Counted from the first letter of the stretch, positions 25,251 through 33,941 are shown. The stretch: 35,315 nt of DNA from Candidatus Gemmiger faecigallinarum (GCA_019120395.1 DWVD01000071.1:1-35315); one strand, 5' to 3'. Made by a program: numbers and translations. Notes: generated by a model from the sequence alone, not told the origin.

Positions 25251-25790
25251 TCACCTCTTCTTTCTCAGCAGCACCGTGCGGATATAGCGGAAACAGGCGT
25301 CCTCGCCCTGGTCCTTCAGGATGGTCAGGGCGGTCTCCAGCTGGGCGCGGGTCTCGGGGTGCAGGATGTAGTGGTCCTTGCTGTGGTCGTAGTACTCCCA
25401 CGACGAGGCGTCGGTGTACTGATCGCCCTTATAGTTTTTGCTGGCGGCGATGCGGTCGCAGACCATCTCGGCCACATACTTTTCCGGCATGCGCATGCCG
25501 GCCATGGCGTGGTCGCCTTCGGGGGAATAGTCGATCCAGTATTCCAGATGGTGTTTGTTGCGCCCCTTGTGGTGCAGCCAGGCGGCGCTGTACCCTTCGG
25601 CCTGGCGCTGGGCGTTGTTGGGGCTGCAGTTGCCCTGCCAGTATCTGGCGCCGGCCAGGAACTCCACCGGGGCCAGCTTGCTCAAATCGTGGGTCAGCCC
25701 CTGCCAGTACAGCCCGCAGCGGAAACAGTACCGCCGCACCAGCACTTTGTGGTGGTGGATGGTCTTGAAATGCTTGATCGGATGCCACAC
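25251..25790 (-). CDS. DUF5662 family protein (GTG start)
   Basis: 179 residues. The frame stays open to a TTG at 25829, but a perfect AGGAGG lies 9 bases before GTG 25790, so translation most likely starts MWHPIKHFKTIHHHK. The protein is soluble and very rich in His, Tyr and Trp. GLTHDLSKLAPVEF, WLHHKGRNKHHLEYWID and YYDHSKDHYILHPETR give His/Asp clusters like a metal-binding helical bundle of HD-domain character, matching DUF5662. The biochemical role is unknown; metal-dependent phosphohydrolase activity is a guess from the HD-like THD motif. 47 bases before the low-GC membrane gene. Confidence 0.8.
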   Translation of the reverse strand: MWHPIKHFKTIHHHKVLVRRYCFRCGLYWQGLTHDLSKLAPVEFLAGARYWQGNCSPNNAQRQAEGYSAAWLHHKGRNKHHLEYWIDYSPEGDHAMAGMRMPEKYVAEMVCDRIAASKNYKGDQYTDASSWEYYDHSKDHYILHPETRAQLETALTILKDQGEDACFRYIRTVLLRKKR

Positions 25791-25933
25791 AGGGCAGTAC
25801 CTCCTGTATCGTTCAGTCAAAGATGCCAAAGCGTACCAAACAAATCATGCGGCGCCATCCGGCAGTTTCCGGCCGGCGGTACCGCATTTATTGTAATACA
25901 AAGCTCGCTGCAGCGCAAACGGAACCTGTGGAG

Positions 25934-27283
25934 CTATGCTTTTTTTCCGCGCCGGGCAACGGCGCGGAACAGCAGGGAGGCCGCCGCGCCTAGCAGGGCC
26001 AGGCTGGCGGGCACCGCCGTGATCTGGAACAGCACCGGGATCAGGTGGCTGTGCACGTCCGAATGGACCTTGCTCAGGATCAGCCAGGAGGCCGGGGCGG
26101 CCACCGCCAGCGCCCACAGGCAGGCCGAGGGCGCCAGGGCGCGCAGCAGGTCCCGGCGGCGCAGCGCCGGCAGGGCTGCCGCCGCCGCGGCGGCAGCGGC
26201 CAGCGCGGCGGCCAGCAGCGGGCCGGATGCGACCTCCAGCCCGCCCAGGCGCAGCGCCGGGGTGGCGTCGGCCGCAAAATACTTGAACAGCACGCCGGGG
26301 ATGGTCACGCCCTGCCGCACCGCGCCGTCGCTGACGCTGATGCGGCTGCCGGCCGCGCCCAGGATGTTGGTCAGGCTTTCGCCCCAGCTGCCGTAATAGG
26401 CATAGCCCTGGCACAGCCAGACCAGCAGCGCGGCGGCCACGCCGCCCAGCGCCGAAAGCCCCGCCCGCACCATGCGGAAAAACCAGGGCCTGCCCGGCTG
26501 ACGCCCGGCCAGCGCCGCAGCCCAGCAGAATGCCAGCGGGATCTCGGCCAAAATCAAAAACGAGGAGATAAACTCAAACCCGCACATGCACCGCAAAAGG
26601 CAGGCGGCACCCATCAGCAGATACGCCCAGCACGGCGTGCGCCCCCGCCGCAGCGTGGCGGCGCACAGCAGCACCCCGGCCAGCGCCGGCAACAGCCAGG
26701 TCCACAGGCACCAGTACAGGTCTTTCATGCCGGTCTGGACGCCGGGGGCCAGCAGCGCGGCGGCCAGCCAGCCCAGCGCCGGCAGCCAGCCGGCCGCCCG
26801 GCGCAGCGCCAGGCAGAGCGCCAGCGTCAGCCAGTAAAACAGCACGGCGTTGGTGGTGTACAGCATCGTTTCCCGCGCGGCGCCGTCCGGCTGGAACACC
26901 GAGTATATTTTGTTCAGCACCCCCAGCGCCCAGCCCTGCAGGCCGCTTTGGTGGGTGTAGCTGTGGAAATCGGCCGCGTCCACCGGGGTGTTGTCCCTGT
27001 ACCAGTAGCGGTTCTGGCTGTCGCCCCAGTCCGGGGTATACACGCCCATAAAGCCGCCGGGCGCGCTTTGGTCCTGCTGCATCTGCAGCATGCGGCCAAA
27101 TACCAGCTGCTGGGAATAGTCGTCCCAGCTGCCGGTGGCGTAGGTGCTGCCGTTTTGCAGCAATACCGCCAGCGCGGCGGCGCACACAAACAGGCCCAGG
27201 GCCGCACAGGCGGCCCAGAGCCCGGGATGCCGCTCCGCCCAGGACGGGCGGGGCAACGGTCTGGTTGAAAAAAGCTGCTGCAT
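25934..27283 (-). CDS. Multi-pass membrane protein, GT-C-like, unknown function
   Basis: 449 residues from ATG 27283; AAGGAG is 12 bases upstream, and the gene starts 16 bases past the stop of the beta-CASP gene. A first helix (about 25-42) is followed by an outside loop rich in aromatic and acidic residues (TGSWDDYSQQLVFGRML, DWGDSQNRYWYRDNTPVDA), and then about nine helices, one with a poly-Ala run. A first-loop acidic cluster after helix 1 is common in GT-C glycosyltransferases and in exporter-type O-acyl or polymer proteins. The family was not recognised. It ends with a basic tail, RAVARRGKKA. 143 bases to the next gene hold nothing clear. Confidence 0.6.
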   Translation of the reverse strand: MQQLFSTRPLPRPSWAERHPGLWAACAALGLFVCAAALAVLLQNGSTYATGSWDDYSQQLVFGRMLQMQQDQSAPGGFMGVYTPDWGDSQNRYWYRDNTPVDAADFHSYTHQSGLQGWALGVLNKIYSVFQPDGAARETMLYTTNAVLFYWLTLALCLALRRAAGWLPALGWLAAALLAPGVQTGMKDLYWCLWTWLLPALAGVLLCAATLRRGRTPCWAYLLMGAACLLRCMCGFEFISSFLILAEIPLAFCWAAALAGRQPGRPWFFRMVRAGLSALGGVAAALLVWLCQGYAYYGSWGESLTNILGAAGSRISVSDGAVRQGVTIPGVLFKYFAADATPALRLGGLEVASGPLLAAALAAAAAAAAALPALRRRDLLRALAPSACLWALAVAAPASWLILSKVHSDVHSHLIPVLFQITAVPASLALLGAAASLLFRAVARRGKKA

Positions 27284-27299
27284 GGGGAGAGGCTGCTCC

Positions 27300-28913
27300 T
27301 TATCTGTCCCATTTGTCGCACAGGGCCTGGATCTGGCTGGCAAACTTGGCCAGGTCCTTGTTGGCCCCGCCGCGGTTGTGCTCGATGACCACCAGCAGCC
27401 GCTTGCCCATATTGACCAGCCGCTCGAAAGCCGGGCTGGTGCGCACCACTTCTTTGGCGGGGGCGGCGGCCTTCTGGATGCGCTCCCGCGTGCCGGGGTC
27501 CAGGCAGACGGCGCGGCCGCCGGCCAGCTCGTAGACCGCGCCGTTGTATGGCGCGGCGGCCGTGTATCCCTCGTGGCGCAGGTGGCTTGCCCAGGCTTCG
27601 GCCACGTCGTCGTCGCCGTGGTTGACGAACACAAAGGCCGGCCGCGGGGCAAAATTGCCGATCCAGCGTTCCAGGCCCGCACGGTCGGCGTGGCCGGAAA
27701 GCCCGGTCATCTGGCGGATCTCGGCGTTGACCTGCACATCCTCGCCAAACAGGCGGACCTCGTCGGCGCCTTCCAGCAGGGCGCGGCCCAGCGTGCCGCC
27801 GGCCTGATAGCCCACAAACAGGATGGTACATTCCCGCCGCCACAGATTGTGCTTGAGATGATGGCGGATGCGGCCGGCGTCGCACATGCCCGACGCCGAG
27901 AGGATGACCTTTGGCGTGGCGTCGGCGTTGATGGCGATGGAGTCCTCCTTGGTCTGGCTGATGCACAGCCCGGGGAAGGACAGCGGGTTCTGCCCGGCGC
28001 GGATCAGGGCCAGGGTCTCCTCGTCGCAGCACTGGCTGTAATTTTCGCGGAAAACGGTGGTGGACCGGTTGGCAAGCGGGCTGTCCACATAGACGGGGAA
28101 CCCGTCGTGGCCGTGGACGCGGCCCTCGGCCTTGATCTGCCGGATAAAGTATAAAAGCTCCTGGGTGCGCCCCACCGCAAAGCTGGGGATGACCACGTTG
28201 CCGCCCCAGTCAAAGGTGCGCTGCAGCACGTCGGTCAGCTCGCCCAGATAGTCGGGGCGTGGCGGATGGTCCCGGTCGCCGTAGGTGGATTCCATCACCA
28301 CATAATCGGCGCGGGTCAGGTATTCCGGGTCGCGCAGCAGGGGCTGGTTCTGGTTTCCGATGTCGCCCGAGAACACGATGGTCTGGGTCTGGCCGTTCTC
28401 GGTGATGCGCAGCGTGATGCTGGCGCTGCCCAGCAGGTGACCCACGTCGGTAAACTCGGCCTCCACGCCGTCAAAGACGCGCACCGGGCGGTCGTACTGC
28501 TGGGGCACAAACAGCCGCATGGCTTCCTCGGCGTCGCGGGTGGTGTATTCCGGCTCGACGGGGGCGCGGCCGCTGCGCTGCGCTTTGCGGTTTTTCCACT
28601 CGGCCTCCTGCTCCTGGATGTGGGCGGAATCCTCCAGCATGATCTCGCACAGGTCCATGGTGGCGTCGGTGGCGTAGATGGGGCCGCGGAAGCCGTTTTT
28701 GTACATGTGGGGGATCTGCCCCGAGTGGTCGATGTGGGCGTGGGTCAGCAGGATCGCCTCGATCTCGGCGGGCGCGCAGGGCAGGGGCGTGTTTTCGTAG
28801 GCGTCGCGCCCCTGCTCCATGCCGCAGTCCACCAGGAAACGGTGCCCGGCGGCCACCACCATCGTACAGCTGCCGGTCACCTCGCGGGCGGCGCCCAGAA
28901 AATGCAGTTTCAT
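27300..28913 (-). CDS. Metallo-beta-lactamase/beta-CASP ribonuclease
   Basis: 537 residues. ATG 28913 follows AAGGAGGT with a 7-base spacer. Metal-site motifs: FLVDCG, LLTHAHIDHSG (His58, His60, Asp62, His63), GHLLGSA (His159), FSGDIG (Asp184). Beta-CASP motifs: A MESTYGDR (Glu208), B SASGMCDAGRIRHH, and C LSGHAD (His408). This matches the CPSF/Ysh1-like bacterial group, RNA endo- or 5'-exonucleases such as Thermus TTHA0252. The C-terminal 60 residues are helical. It is a cytoplasmic RNA-processing enzyme, distinct from RNase J (no long C-terminal domain). Co-transcription with the downstream membrane protein is likely, given the 16-base gap. Confidence 0.92.
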   Translation of the reverse strand: MKLHFLGAAREVTGSCTMVVAAGHRFLVDCGMEQGRDAYENTPLPCAPAEIEAILLTHAHIDHSGQIPHMYKNGFRGPIYATDATMDLCEIMLEDSAHIQEQEAEWKNRKAQRSGRAPVEPEYTTRDAEEAMRLFVPQQYDRPVRVFDGVEAEFTDVGHLLGSASITLRITENGQTQTIVFSGDIGNQNQPLLRDPEYLTRADYVVMESTYGDRDHPPRPDYLGELTDVLQRTFDWGGNVVIPSFAVGRTQELLYFIRQIKAEGRVHGHDGFPVYVDSPLANRSTTVFRENYSQCCDEETLALIRAGQNPLSFPGLCISQTKEDSIAINADATPKVILSASGMCDAGRIRHHLKHNLWRRECTILFVGYQAGGTLGRALLEGADEVRLFGEDVQVNAEIRQMTGLSGHADRAGLERWIGNFAPRPAFVFVNHGDDDVAEAWASHLRHEGYTAAAPYNGAVYELAGGRAVCLDPGTRERIQKAAAPAKEVVRTSPAFERLVNMGKRLLVVIEHNRGGANKDLAKFASQIQALCDKWDR

Positions 28914-29042
28914 GTCAGGACCTCCTTCTGTGTTCGCGGCGTCTGCCGCAGGCCGGCGGGAGGCAGGGCAGCCCCTGCCCCCGCCGGAAAGATGCTCGGC
29001 GTCCTTTCCCACTTTTCCCCTTACCACTCTGCCCGGCGGCGG

Positions 29043-31604
29043 TCAGCCTGTCACGTCGCCGCGGCCCACGCCGTAGCGGGGCGCTTCGGGCAGGACGAAC
29101 GCCTCGGTAAAGCCGCCGGTGGCGTCGTTGATGGCCATGCGCACGCACCAGAAAGCGTCGCCGTAATCCCGCAGCACCGTGTAGCTCTGGTCGGTCAGGC
29201 TGCGCAGGGTGCCGCTGTCGGTGACCAGCAGCATCTGGCCGTCGGGGATGGAAGCGCTGGTCAGGCTGTCGGTGTAAGTTTCGGTCACCAGGCCGGAGTC
29301 CAGCAGCTCGGCGTACATATCGCCGGTGACCAGCGCCAGCTGCAGCCGCTCGGGGGCGGGCAGCGCGTCGATCAGCATACCGCGGGTGACTTCGCCGGCG
29401 GCCAGCTCCCCAACGCCGCCGGCCAGCGCCACCGGCGTCATCTCCTGATACTCGGCCGGCCAGCTGGCGCGGTCGGCCTCGGCCAGAGACAGGTAAGTCT
29501 CGGCCACGTAGTTGCCAAAGCTGATGGTGCGCTCGCCTTCCTGATGGGTGAACAGCACCTGGGCGCGCACCTGCTCGTCGCCGGCGTCCAGGCTGTCCAG
29601 CGCCGCGGCGGCCTGTTCGTAGGCGTCCCGCTGCAGATCGGTGGCGGCGTCGGCGCGGGTGGTGGAGGCGGCGGCCTCCACCGTGCCGCGGGCGGTAAAG
29701 GTCAGTTCCAGGCAGCCCACGGCCTCCAGCCCGCCGCCGGCGGGCACCACCGTCACGGCGGTCCCGGTCACGGCCTCGGTCTCCCCGCCGGCAATCACCG
29801 CGTTGACGCCCAGCTGGGACAGGGCGTCCAGCAGCGGGGCATAGTCGGTGTCGGGGCCGACGACGCAGACGATGGCGTCCACGCCCTCGCCCCGCAGCGC
29901 GGCGACCTGTTCCGACGCGGTCTGCACCAGATCGGCGGCGGAAAGGACGCTGCTCTCGGAGGAGTTGCCCAGGCTGGCCAGCGAGAAGAAGCCGATGCGC
30001 TTGCCGGCGGATTCCAGCACGGCGTTCATGCCGTTGGTGATGCGGTTGCGGCTCCAGCTGGTGGAGCGGTAGAACAGCGGCACGCCCTCGGCGCTGCGCA
30101 GGTTGGAGGCCAGCGATTCGCCGGAAGCGGCGGCCACGTCCTGCAGCAGCCGCTCGGGGCCGTAGGCCAGGTCGCTGGCGTCAAAGCACTGCAGGTCGTA
30201 GCCCACGTCGCCGAACGCTTCGGCCATGTCCATGCCGCCGGTCAGGCTGTTGTTTTCGCTGCCCTGCAGGCTGCCGCCCGCGTCGATCAGCAGGGCGTCC
30301 TCGTTGGAGGCTTTCAGCGCGGCCACGTCGGCCAGGCTCAGCGCGTCGGTGCGCATGACGCCCTGCAGGCGGCCGGTGGCATAGATGGGTACCGTTACGT
30401 CGCCCACCCGCACGGTGCATTCGGCCCAGGTGCGGCCGTCGGCCAGCGTGGCGGTGACGGTGCACTGGCCGTCGGCCACCGCCGTGACTACGCCGCTGCG
30501 GCTGACGGTGGCCACGTCCTCGTTGTCCGAGGTCCAGTAGATGCGCTGGCCGCCGTCGTTCTCGCCCGGTTCGTCGGTGACCAGGGTGGCCTTGTCGCCC
30601 TCCTGCCCCAGCGAAAGCTCGCAGCGGTAGGTATTGTTGGTGAAGCTGGGCGCCACCACGCTGCCGGACGCCTCGGTGATGCCGGTAAACGTCAGATCCT
30701 CCATCACAAAGTCGATGTCCACCGTCTCGCTCTGCACGCCGTAGTCGGCGCCGGGCGCCTGATAGGTGGCCTGCCAGATGGAGTAGGTGCCGGTATAATT
30801 CAGGTCGGTGTCGTACCGGGCGATCCACAGGTTATCCCGCCAGGGGTCGAAAGCGGGGTCGCTGAAACGGGCGCGCACCCAGTTCAGCGAGGCGTACAGC
30901 CCCTGCGGGCCGGTGTAGCCGTATTGCTCCAGCTGGTCAAAAAAGGCGGTGACGATGGCGGCCATCTCCTCCGGGAACAGCCCGGTGATGGAGGCGTCCT
31001 CCAGATCGTAGTAGATCGGATAGCTCAGCTGATAATTTTTGTCGGTATAGCTGGGCAGCCCTTCCAGCGTCGGCTCGATCAGCCCCAGCAGCCGGGCAAC
31101 GTGGGTGGCCTCGCTGCGGGCCATCTCCTCGGTGGTGGCGTAGGAATACAGGTACACGCCGAAGGGGATGCCCAGCTCGGTGCAGGCGTCGGCGTTGTGT
31201 TCCCAGTATTCGTCGTCCTGATTGTAGTCGGCCGCGCTGCCCGCGCCGTCCCACTCGCTGCCGAAACCGCAGCGCAGGATGGCAAAGTCGATGCCGGTGT
31301 CCCTGGCTTTCTGCCAGTCCACCGCGCCCTGATAGCGGGAAACGTCGATGCCCTTGAGGGTGGCGGCCAGGATCGGTTCGCCGGCGTCGTTGAAATAATA
31401 GCCCTGCTCGTTTTTCATCCATGCGCCGGCGCTGACGCCGGTTTCGGGCACATCCGGCGCGCCCTCGTCCGGCAGGACCAGCAGGAACACCGACGCGATG
31501 ACGGCGACCAGGATCACGACTGCCAGCGCCAGCCCGGGCAGGATCAGCCGCCGGCGGGGGTCGGCCCTGCGGCGGGTGCGGCGTTTGCGGTAGGTGGTTT
31601 TCAC
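29043..31604 (-). CDS. Membrane-anchored GH25 lysozyme fused to a degenerate 5'-nucleotidase
   Basis: 853 residues from GTG 31604, supported by AAAGGA 10 bases upstream. A basic cytoplasmic tip and one helix (about 20-44) anchor it outside. Residues 85-302 are a GH25 muramidase: KGIDVSRYQGAVDW (Asp87), PIYYDLEDAS (Asp200 and catalytic Glu202), LWIARYD, VDIDFV. Residues 345-400 resemble a BIG2 Ig-like domain (IYWTSDNEDVATVS, SGVVTAVADGQCTVTA). Residues 404-640 follow the UshA metallophosphatase fold and about 690-800 its C-terminal domain (NYVAETYL, LAGGVGELAAGEVTRG). Metal ligands are lost: TND.HG is ATGRLQG, DAGDS is DAGGS, GNHE is ASDL and GGHTH is GGETE. Expected role: peptidoglycan cleavage, with a non-catalytic binding half. 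Confidence 0.85.
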   Translation of the reverse strand: MKTTYRKRRTRRRADPRRRLILPGLALAVVILVAVIASVFLLVLPDEGAPDVPETGVSAGAWMKNEQGYYFNDAGEPILAATLKGIDVSRYQGAVDWQKARDTGIDFAILRCGFGSEWDGAGSAADYNQDDEYWEHNADACTELGIPFGVYLYSYATTEEMARSEATHVARLLGLIEPTLEGLPSYTDKNYQLSYPIYYDLEDASITGLFPEEMAAIVTAFFDQLEQYGYTGPQGLYASLNWVRARFSDPAFDPWRDNLWIARYDTDLNYTGTYSIWQATYQAPGADYGVQSETVDIDFVMEDLTFTGITEASGSVVAPSFTNNTYRCELSLGQEGDKATLVTDEPGENDGGQRIYWTSDNEDVATVSRSGVVTAVADGQCTVTATLADGRTWAECTVRVGDVTVPIYATGRLQGVMRTDALSLADVAALKASNEDALLIDAGGSLQGSENNSLTGGMDMAEAFGDVGYDLQCFDASDLAYGPERLLQDVAAASGESLASNLRSAEGVPLFYRSTSWSRNRITNGMNAVLESAGKRIGFFSLASLGNSSESSVLSAADLVQTASEQVAALRGEGVDAIVCVVGPDTDYAPLLDALSQLGVNAVIAGGETEAVTGTAVTVVPAGGGLEAVGCLELTFTARGTVEAAASTTRADAATDLQRDAYEQAAAALDSLDAGDEQVRAQVLFTHQEGERTISFGNYVAETYLSLAEADRASWPAEYQEMTPVALAGGVGELAAGEVTRGMLIDALPAPERLQLALVTGDMYAELLDSGLVTETYTDSLTSASIPDGQMLLVTDSGTLRSLTDQSYTVLRDYGDAFWCVRMAINDATGGFTEAFVLPEAPRYGVGRGDVTG

Positions 31605-31746
31605 GGTGGCAGGTTCCTTTCTGTGGAAAAGTGGGGCCTGACGGGCAGCGGCCCCGCCTGGCGGCCGGCAGGCATACGGCGGGCGGCGGGACGCATACAG
31701 TGCATGTGTATGCGGCGGCGCGCGGCCGGATACAGCCGGGAAAAGC

Positions 31747-31775
31747 ATTATAATTATCGTACCATCTTGTCGAAA
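31747..31775 (-). promoter_or_regulatory. Candidate promoter of the GH25 gene
   Basis: Minus strand: TTTCGA (31770-31775), 17-base spacer, perfect TATAAT (31747-31752). It leaves a leader of about 135 bases. Confidence 0.45.
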
Positions 31776-31880
31776 AAAGTGCAATGCTGGCGCCGGGATA
31801 CAAGTGTAAAATTCCGGCATTTGCCGGTGAAAATTTTGGAAGTCCGCCGCCGCGCGCCGCCGGCGGGCCTTGCAGGGGTA

Positions 31881-31889
31881 TGGTATAAT
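31881..31889 (+). promoter_or_regulatory. Extended -10 promoter of the flavodoxin-fold gene
   Basis: TGGTATAAT is a perfect extended -10 (TGN plus TATAAT). There is no recognisable -35 at the right distance, as expected for this class. ATG lies about 58 bases downstream. Confidence 0.55.
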
Positions 31890-31947
31890 AAAAATGGTTT
31901 CCCCGGGGGAACCGACTATGCTTTGGAAACGGAGGCTGTATTGCTGT

Positions 31948-32568
31948 ATGAAGGTTCTTTTGATCAACGGCAGCCCGCATGAAAAGGGCTGCACCTACAC
32001 CGCCCTGGCCGAGGTGGCCGCCGAACTGGAACGCGCCGGCATCGAGACGACGATCTTCCACATCGGCCGCGCGCCGGTGGGCGGCTGCGTGGGCTGCGGC
32101 GGCTGCGCCAGGGCGGGGCAGTGCGTGTTCGGCGGGCCGGTCGTGGACGTGCTGCCGCTGGTAAAGGAGGCCGACGGCATCGTGTTCGGCGCGCCGGTGC
32201 ACTACGCCACCGCGGCGGGCAGCATGCTGGGCTTTATGCACCGGCTGAGCTATTCGGCAGGGCGGTATCTGCGCCGCAAGCCGGCGGCCGTGGTCACCAG
32301 CGCCCGGCGGGCGGGGACCACCACCGCGCTGGACGCCATGATGAAGGTGCCCGGGATCCTGGAGATGCCGCTGGTCAACTCCACCTACTGGCCGATGGTC
32401 CACGGCTCCAACGCCGAGGAGGCCCGCCGCGACGAGGAAGGCATGCAGGTCATGCGCAACCTGGGCCGCAACATGGCCTGGCTGCTGAAATGCATCGAGG
32501 CGGGCAAGGCCGCCGGCATCGAGCAGCCCCCGGCCGAGACCGAGCACCGCACCAATTTCATCCGCTGA
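31948..32568 (+). CDS. Flavodoxin-fold NAD(P)H-dependent FMN reductase
   Basis: 206 residues. ATG 31948 is preferred (GGAGG upstream, and MKVLLINGSPHEKGCT is the true family start); an in-frame ATG at 31918 would add ten residues. LINGSPHEKGCTYTAL is the FMN phosphate-binding loop, followed by the Cys-rich insert VGCGGCARAGQC (Cys-X2-Cys with later Cys) typical of the iron-sulfur flavoprotein-like / NADPH-dependent FMN reductase group, then GIVFGAPVHYATAAGSM and VTSARRAGTTTAL. It reduces a flavin, quinone or other small acceptor in the cytosol. Monocistronic, with a terminator after it. Confidence 0.88.
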   Translation: MKVLLINGSPHEKGCTYTALAEVAAELERAGIETTIFHIGRAPVGGCVGCGGCARAGQCVFGGPVVDVLPLVKEADGIVFGAPVHYATAAGSMLGFMHRLSYSAGRYLRRKPAAVVTSARRAGTTTALDAMMKVPGILEMPLVNSTYWPMVHGSNAEEARRDEEGMQVMRNLGRNMAWLLKCIEAGKAAGIEQPPAETEHRTNFIR

Positions 32569-32612
32569 GCGCGCCGGGCGGCGCGCCCGCGCAGCACGCC
32601 GGAAAATCGGCA

Positions 32613-32653
32613 CCGGACCGCCCCGGCCGGCGGTCCGGAGCTTTTGTTTTTTT
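32613..32653 (+). terminator. Terminator after the flavodoxin-fold gene
   Basis: A 10-base-pair stem CCGGACCGCC/GGCGGTCCGG (32613-32622 with 32629-32638) is followed by AGC and a T-rich tail (TTTTGTTTTTTT). Confidence 0.88.
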
Positions 32654-32660
32654 CCGTTCC

Positions 32661-32738
32661 AGCGTTTACCAGCGTTTACCCGCCCGAAAACTGCACAAAA
32701 AAGAGCCGGAGCCGGCAAAAGGGGTACACAAAACGCTG
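32661..32738. repeat. CAGCGTTT repeats upstream of the amino-acid ABC operon
   Basis: AGCGTTTACC occurs twice in tandem (32661-32670 and 32671-32680), one helical turn apart, with a preceding CC. The core CAGCGTTT returns inverted as AAACGCTG at 32731-32738, 18 bases before the -35. The arrangement looks like a transcription-factor binding array. Confidence 0.5.
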
Positions 32739-32755
32739 AAAATGCAAAATATTCA

Positions 32756-32784
32756 TTGACAATAGTAAGTTTATGCATCATACT
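32756..32784 (+). promoter_or_regulatory. Promoter of the amino-acid ABC operon
   Basis: TTGACA (32756-32761, perfect), a 17-base spacer and CATACT (32779-32784). Just upstream, AATGCAAAATATTCATT has one good ATTCA half of an ArgR-type box, which is only suggestive. Confidence 0.65.
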
Positions 32785-32856
32785 GGTAAAGTCGCCGGGG
32801 GAACGTCCTGCCGGCGGCACATGAAAGTATTTGCGAAGAATAAGAGGGAAATCACC

Positions 32857-33735
32857 ATGAAAAAACTGACTGCTGTTCTGCTGGCTTCGGTCATGGCCTT
32901 CAGCCTGGCCGCCTGCGGCGCCACTTCCTCGGAGAGCACCGCGTCCGAGAGCTCCTCGGCCGCGTCGGATGCTTCCAGCGAGGCTTCCTCGGAAGATACC
33001 TCCAGCGAGGCCGCTTCCGACGGCGCTTCTTCCGCCGAGACCGCTTCCTACGACGTGGAGACCGTCGAGGACGGCGTGCTGATCATGTCCACCAACGCCG
33101 CCTTCCCGCCGTACGAGATGACCAACGACGCCGGCGAGTTTGAGGGCATCGACGTGGAGATGGCCGGCGAGATCGCCAAGCGCCTGGGCCTGGAGCTGCA
33201 GATCGACGATATGGACTTTGACGCCGCTCTGCTGGCGGTGCAGCAGGGCAAGAGCGACATCGCCATGGCCGGCATCACCATCACCGAGGACCGCCTGGTC
33301 AACATGGACTTCTCCAACACCTACGCCAACGGCGTGCAGTCCGTCATCGTGCCGGAAGGCTCCGACATCACTAGCCCCGACGACCTGGCCGGCAAGCTGG
33401 TCGGCGTGCAGCGCGGCACCACCGGCTATACTTTCTGCATCGACGAGTTTGGCGAGGACGCCGTGGCTCCCTTTGCCGACGGCAACACCGCCGTGCAGAA
33501 CCTGGTCTCCGGCAAGGTGGACGCCGTGGTCATCGACAACGCCCCCGCCCAGGAGTACGTGGCGGCCAACCCCGGCCTGAAGATCCTGGACACCGCCTTT
33601 GCGGACGAGGATTACGCCATCGGCGTGGCCAAGGGCAACACCCAGCTGCTGGATGCCATCAACAGCATCCTGGCCGAGATGGAGGCCGACGGCACCACCC
33701 AGGCCATCATCGACAAGTACATCTCCGCTGACTGA
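32857..33735 (+). CDS. Polar amino-acid ABC transporter binding lipoprotein
   Basis: 292 residues from ATG 32857. A lipoprotein signal MKKLTAVLLASVMAFSLAAC has its lipobox Cys at 20. A Ser/Ala/Glu/Asp linker of about 45 residues follows, a long tether through the wall. From about residue 68 a family-3 (SBP_bac_3) fold: VLIMSTNAAFPPYEMTN, EGIDVEMAGEIAKRLGLEL, ALLAVQQGKSDIAMAGITIT, the ligand Arg/Asp region EDRLVNMDFSN, QRGTTGYTFC and the C-terminal YAIGVAKGNTQLLDAINS. It captures an amino acid (perhaps Cys, Arg or another polar one) outside and passes it to the permease. First gene of the operon. Confidence 0.93.
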   Translation: MKKLTAVLLASVMAFSLAACGATSSESTASESSSAASDASSEASSEDTSSEAASDGASSAETASYDVETVEDGVLIMSTNAAFPPYEMTNDAGEFEGIDVEMAGEIAKRLGLELQIDDMDFDAALLAVQQGKSDIAMAGITITEDRLVNMDFSNTYANGVQSVIVPEGSDITSPDDLAGKLVGVQRGTTGYTFCIDEFGEDAVAPFADGNTAVQNLVSGKVDAVVIDNAPAQEYVAANPGLKILDTAFADEDYAIGVAKGNTQLLDAINSILAEMEADGTTQAIIDKYISAD

Positions 33736-33737
33736 TC

Positions 33738-33853
33738 AGCGGCCCTGTGCAGGACGCGCAGGCGTCCGCGCATAAGCACAGCAGGGGGGGCGGTCTGGCA
33801 GGCATGGGCCTGCGCTTTCCGGCAGACGCCGGGGCAGGGCCGCTCTCCTTTTG
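33738..33853 (+). other. Structured RNA element between binding-protein and permease genes
   Basis: The outer stem AGCGGCCCTG/CAGGGCCGCT (33738-33747 with 33835-33844) closes a multibranch. Arm 2 is GGACGC/GCGTCC (33752-33767). Arm 3 is GGC-GTCTG/CAGAC-GCC (33789-33830) with an inner GCAGGC/GCCTGC. A CTCCTTTT tail follows. It sits right after the binding-protein stop, suiting partial termination or 3'-end protection that gives more binding protein than permease. Pairing was read by eye, not folded by computer. Confidence 0.5.
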
Positions 33854-33941
33854 CTGTATCTTCCCCCAAATCCCCAAACCGACCCGCCGGCGGCTGCCGG
33901 CAGGAAAATAAAATCGACCGTTCAGAAAGGTGGAGGTGGAC

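Larger units (their letters stand above)
31605..31947. other. Divergent intergenic region
   Basis: 343 bases between the divergent GH25 and flavodoxin-fold genes. It contains the two promoters listed separately, the GH25 ribosome site and a hairpin CCGGC-ATTT-GCCGG (near 31814-31830) flanked by AAAATT/AAATTTT that could be an operator or leader structure. No gene seen. Confidence 0.5.

Noticed and set aside
28266-31982. Plus-strand open frame of 1238 codons
   Set aside because: It lies opposite the beta-CASP and GH25 genes, has shadow composition (Gly/Ala/Val/His/Gln-rich, no domains) and no ribosome site. The minus-strand genes have clear catalytic motifs.
32745-32762. ArgR box before the amino-acid importer
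   Set aside because: Only one half-site (ATTCATT) fits well; the other half is too divergent to call the regulator.
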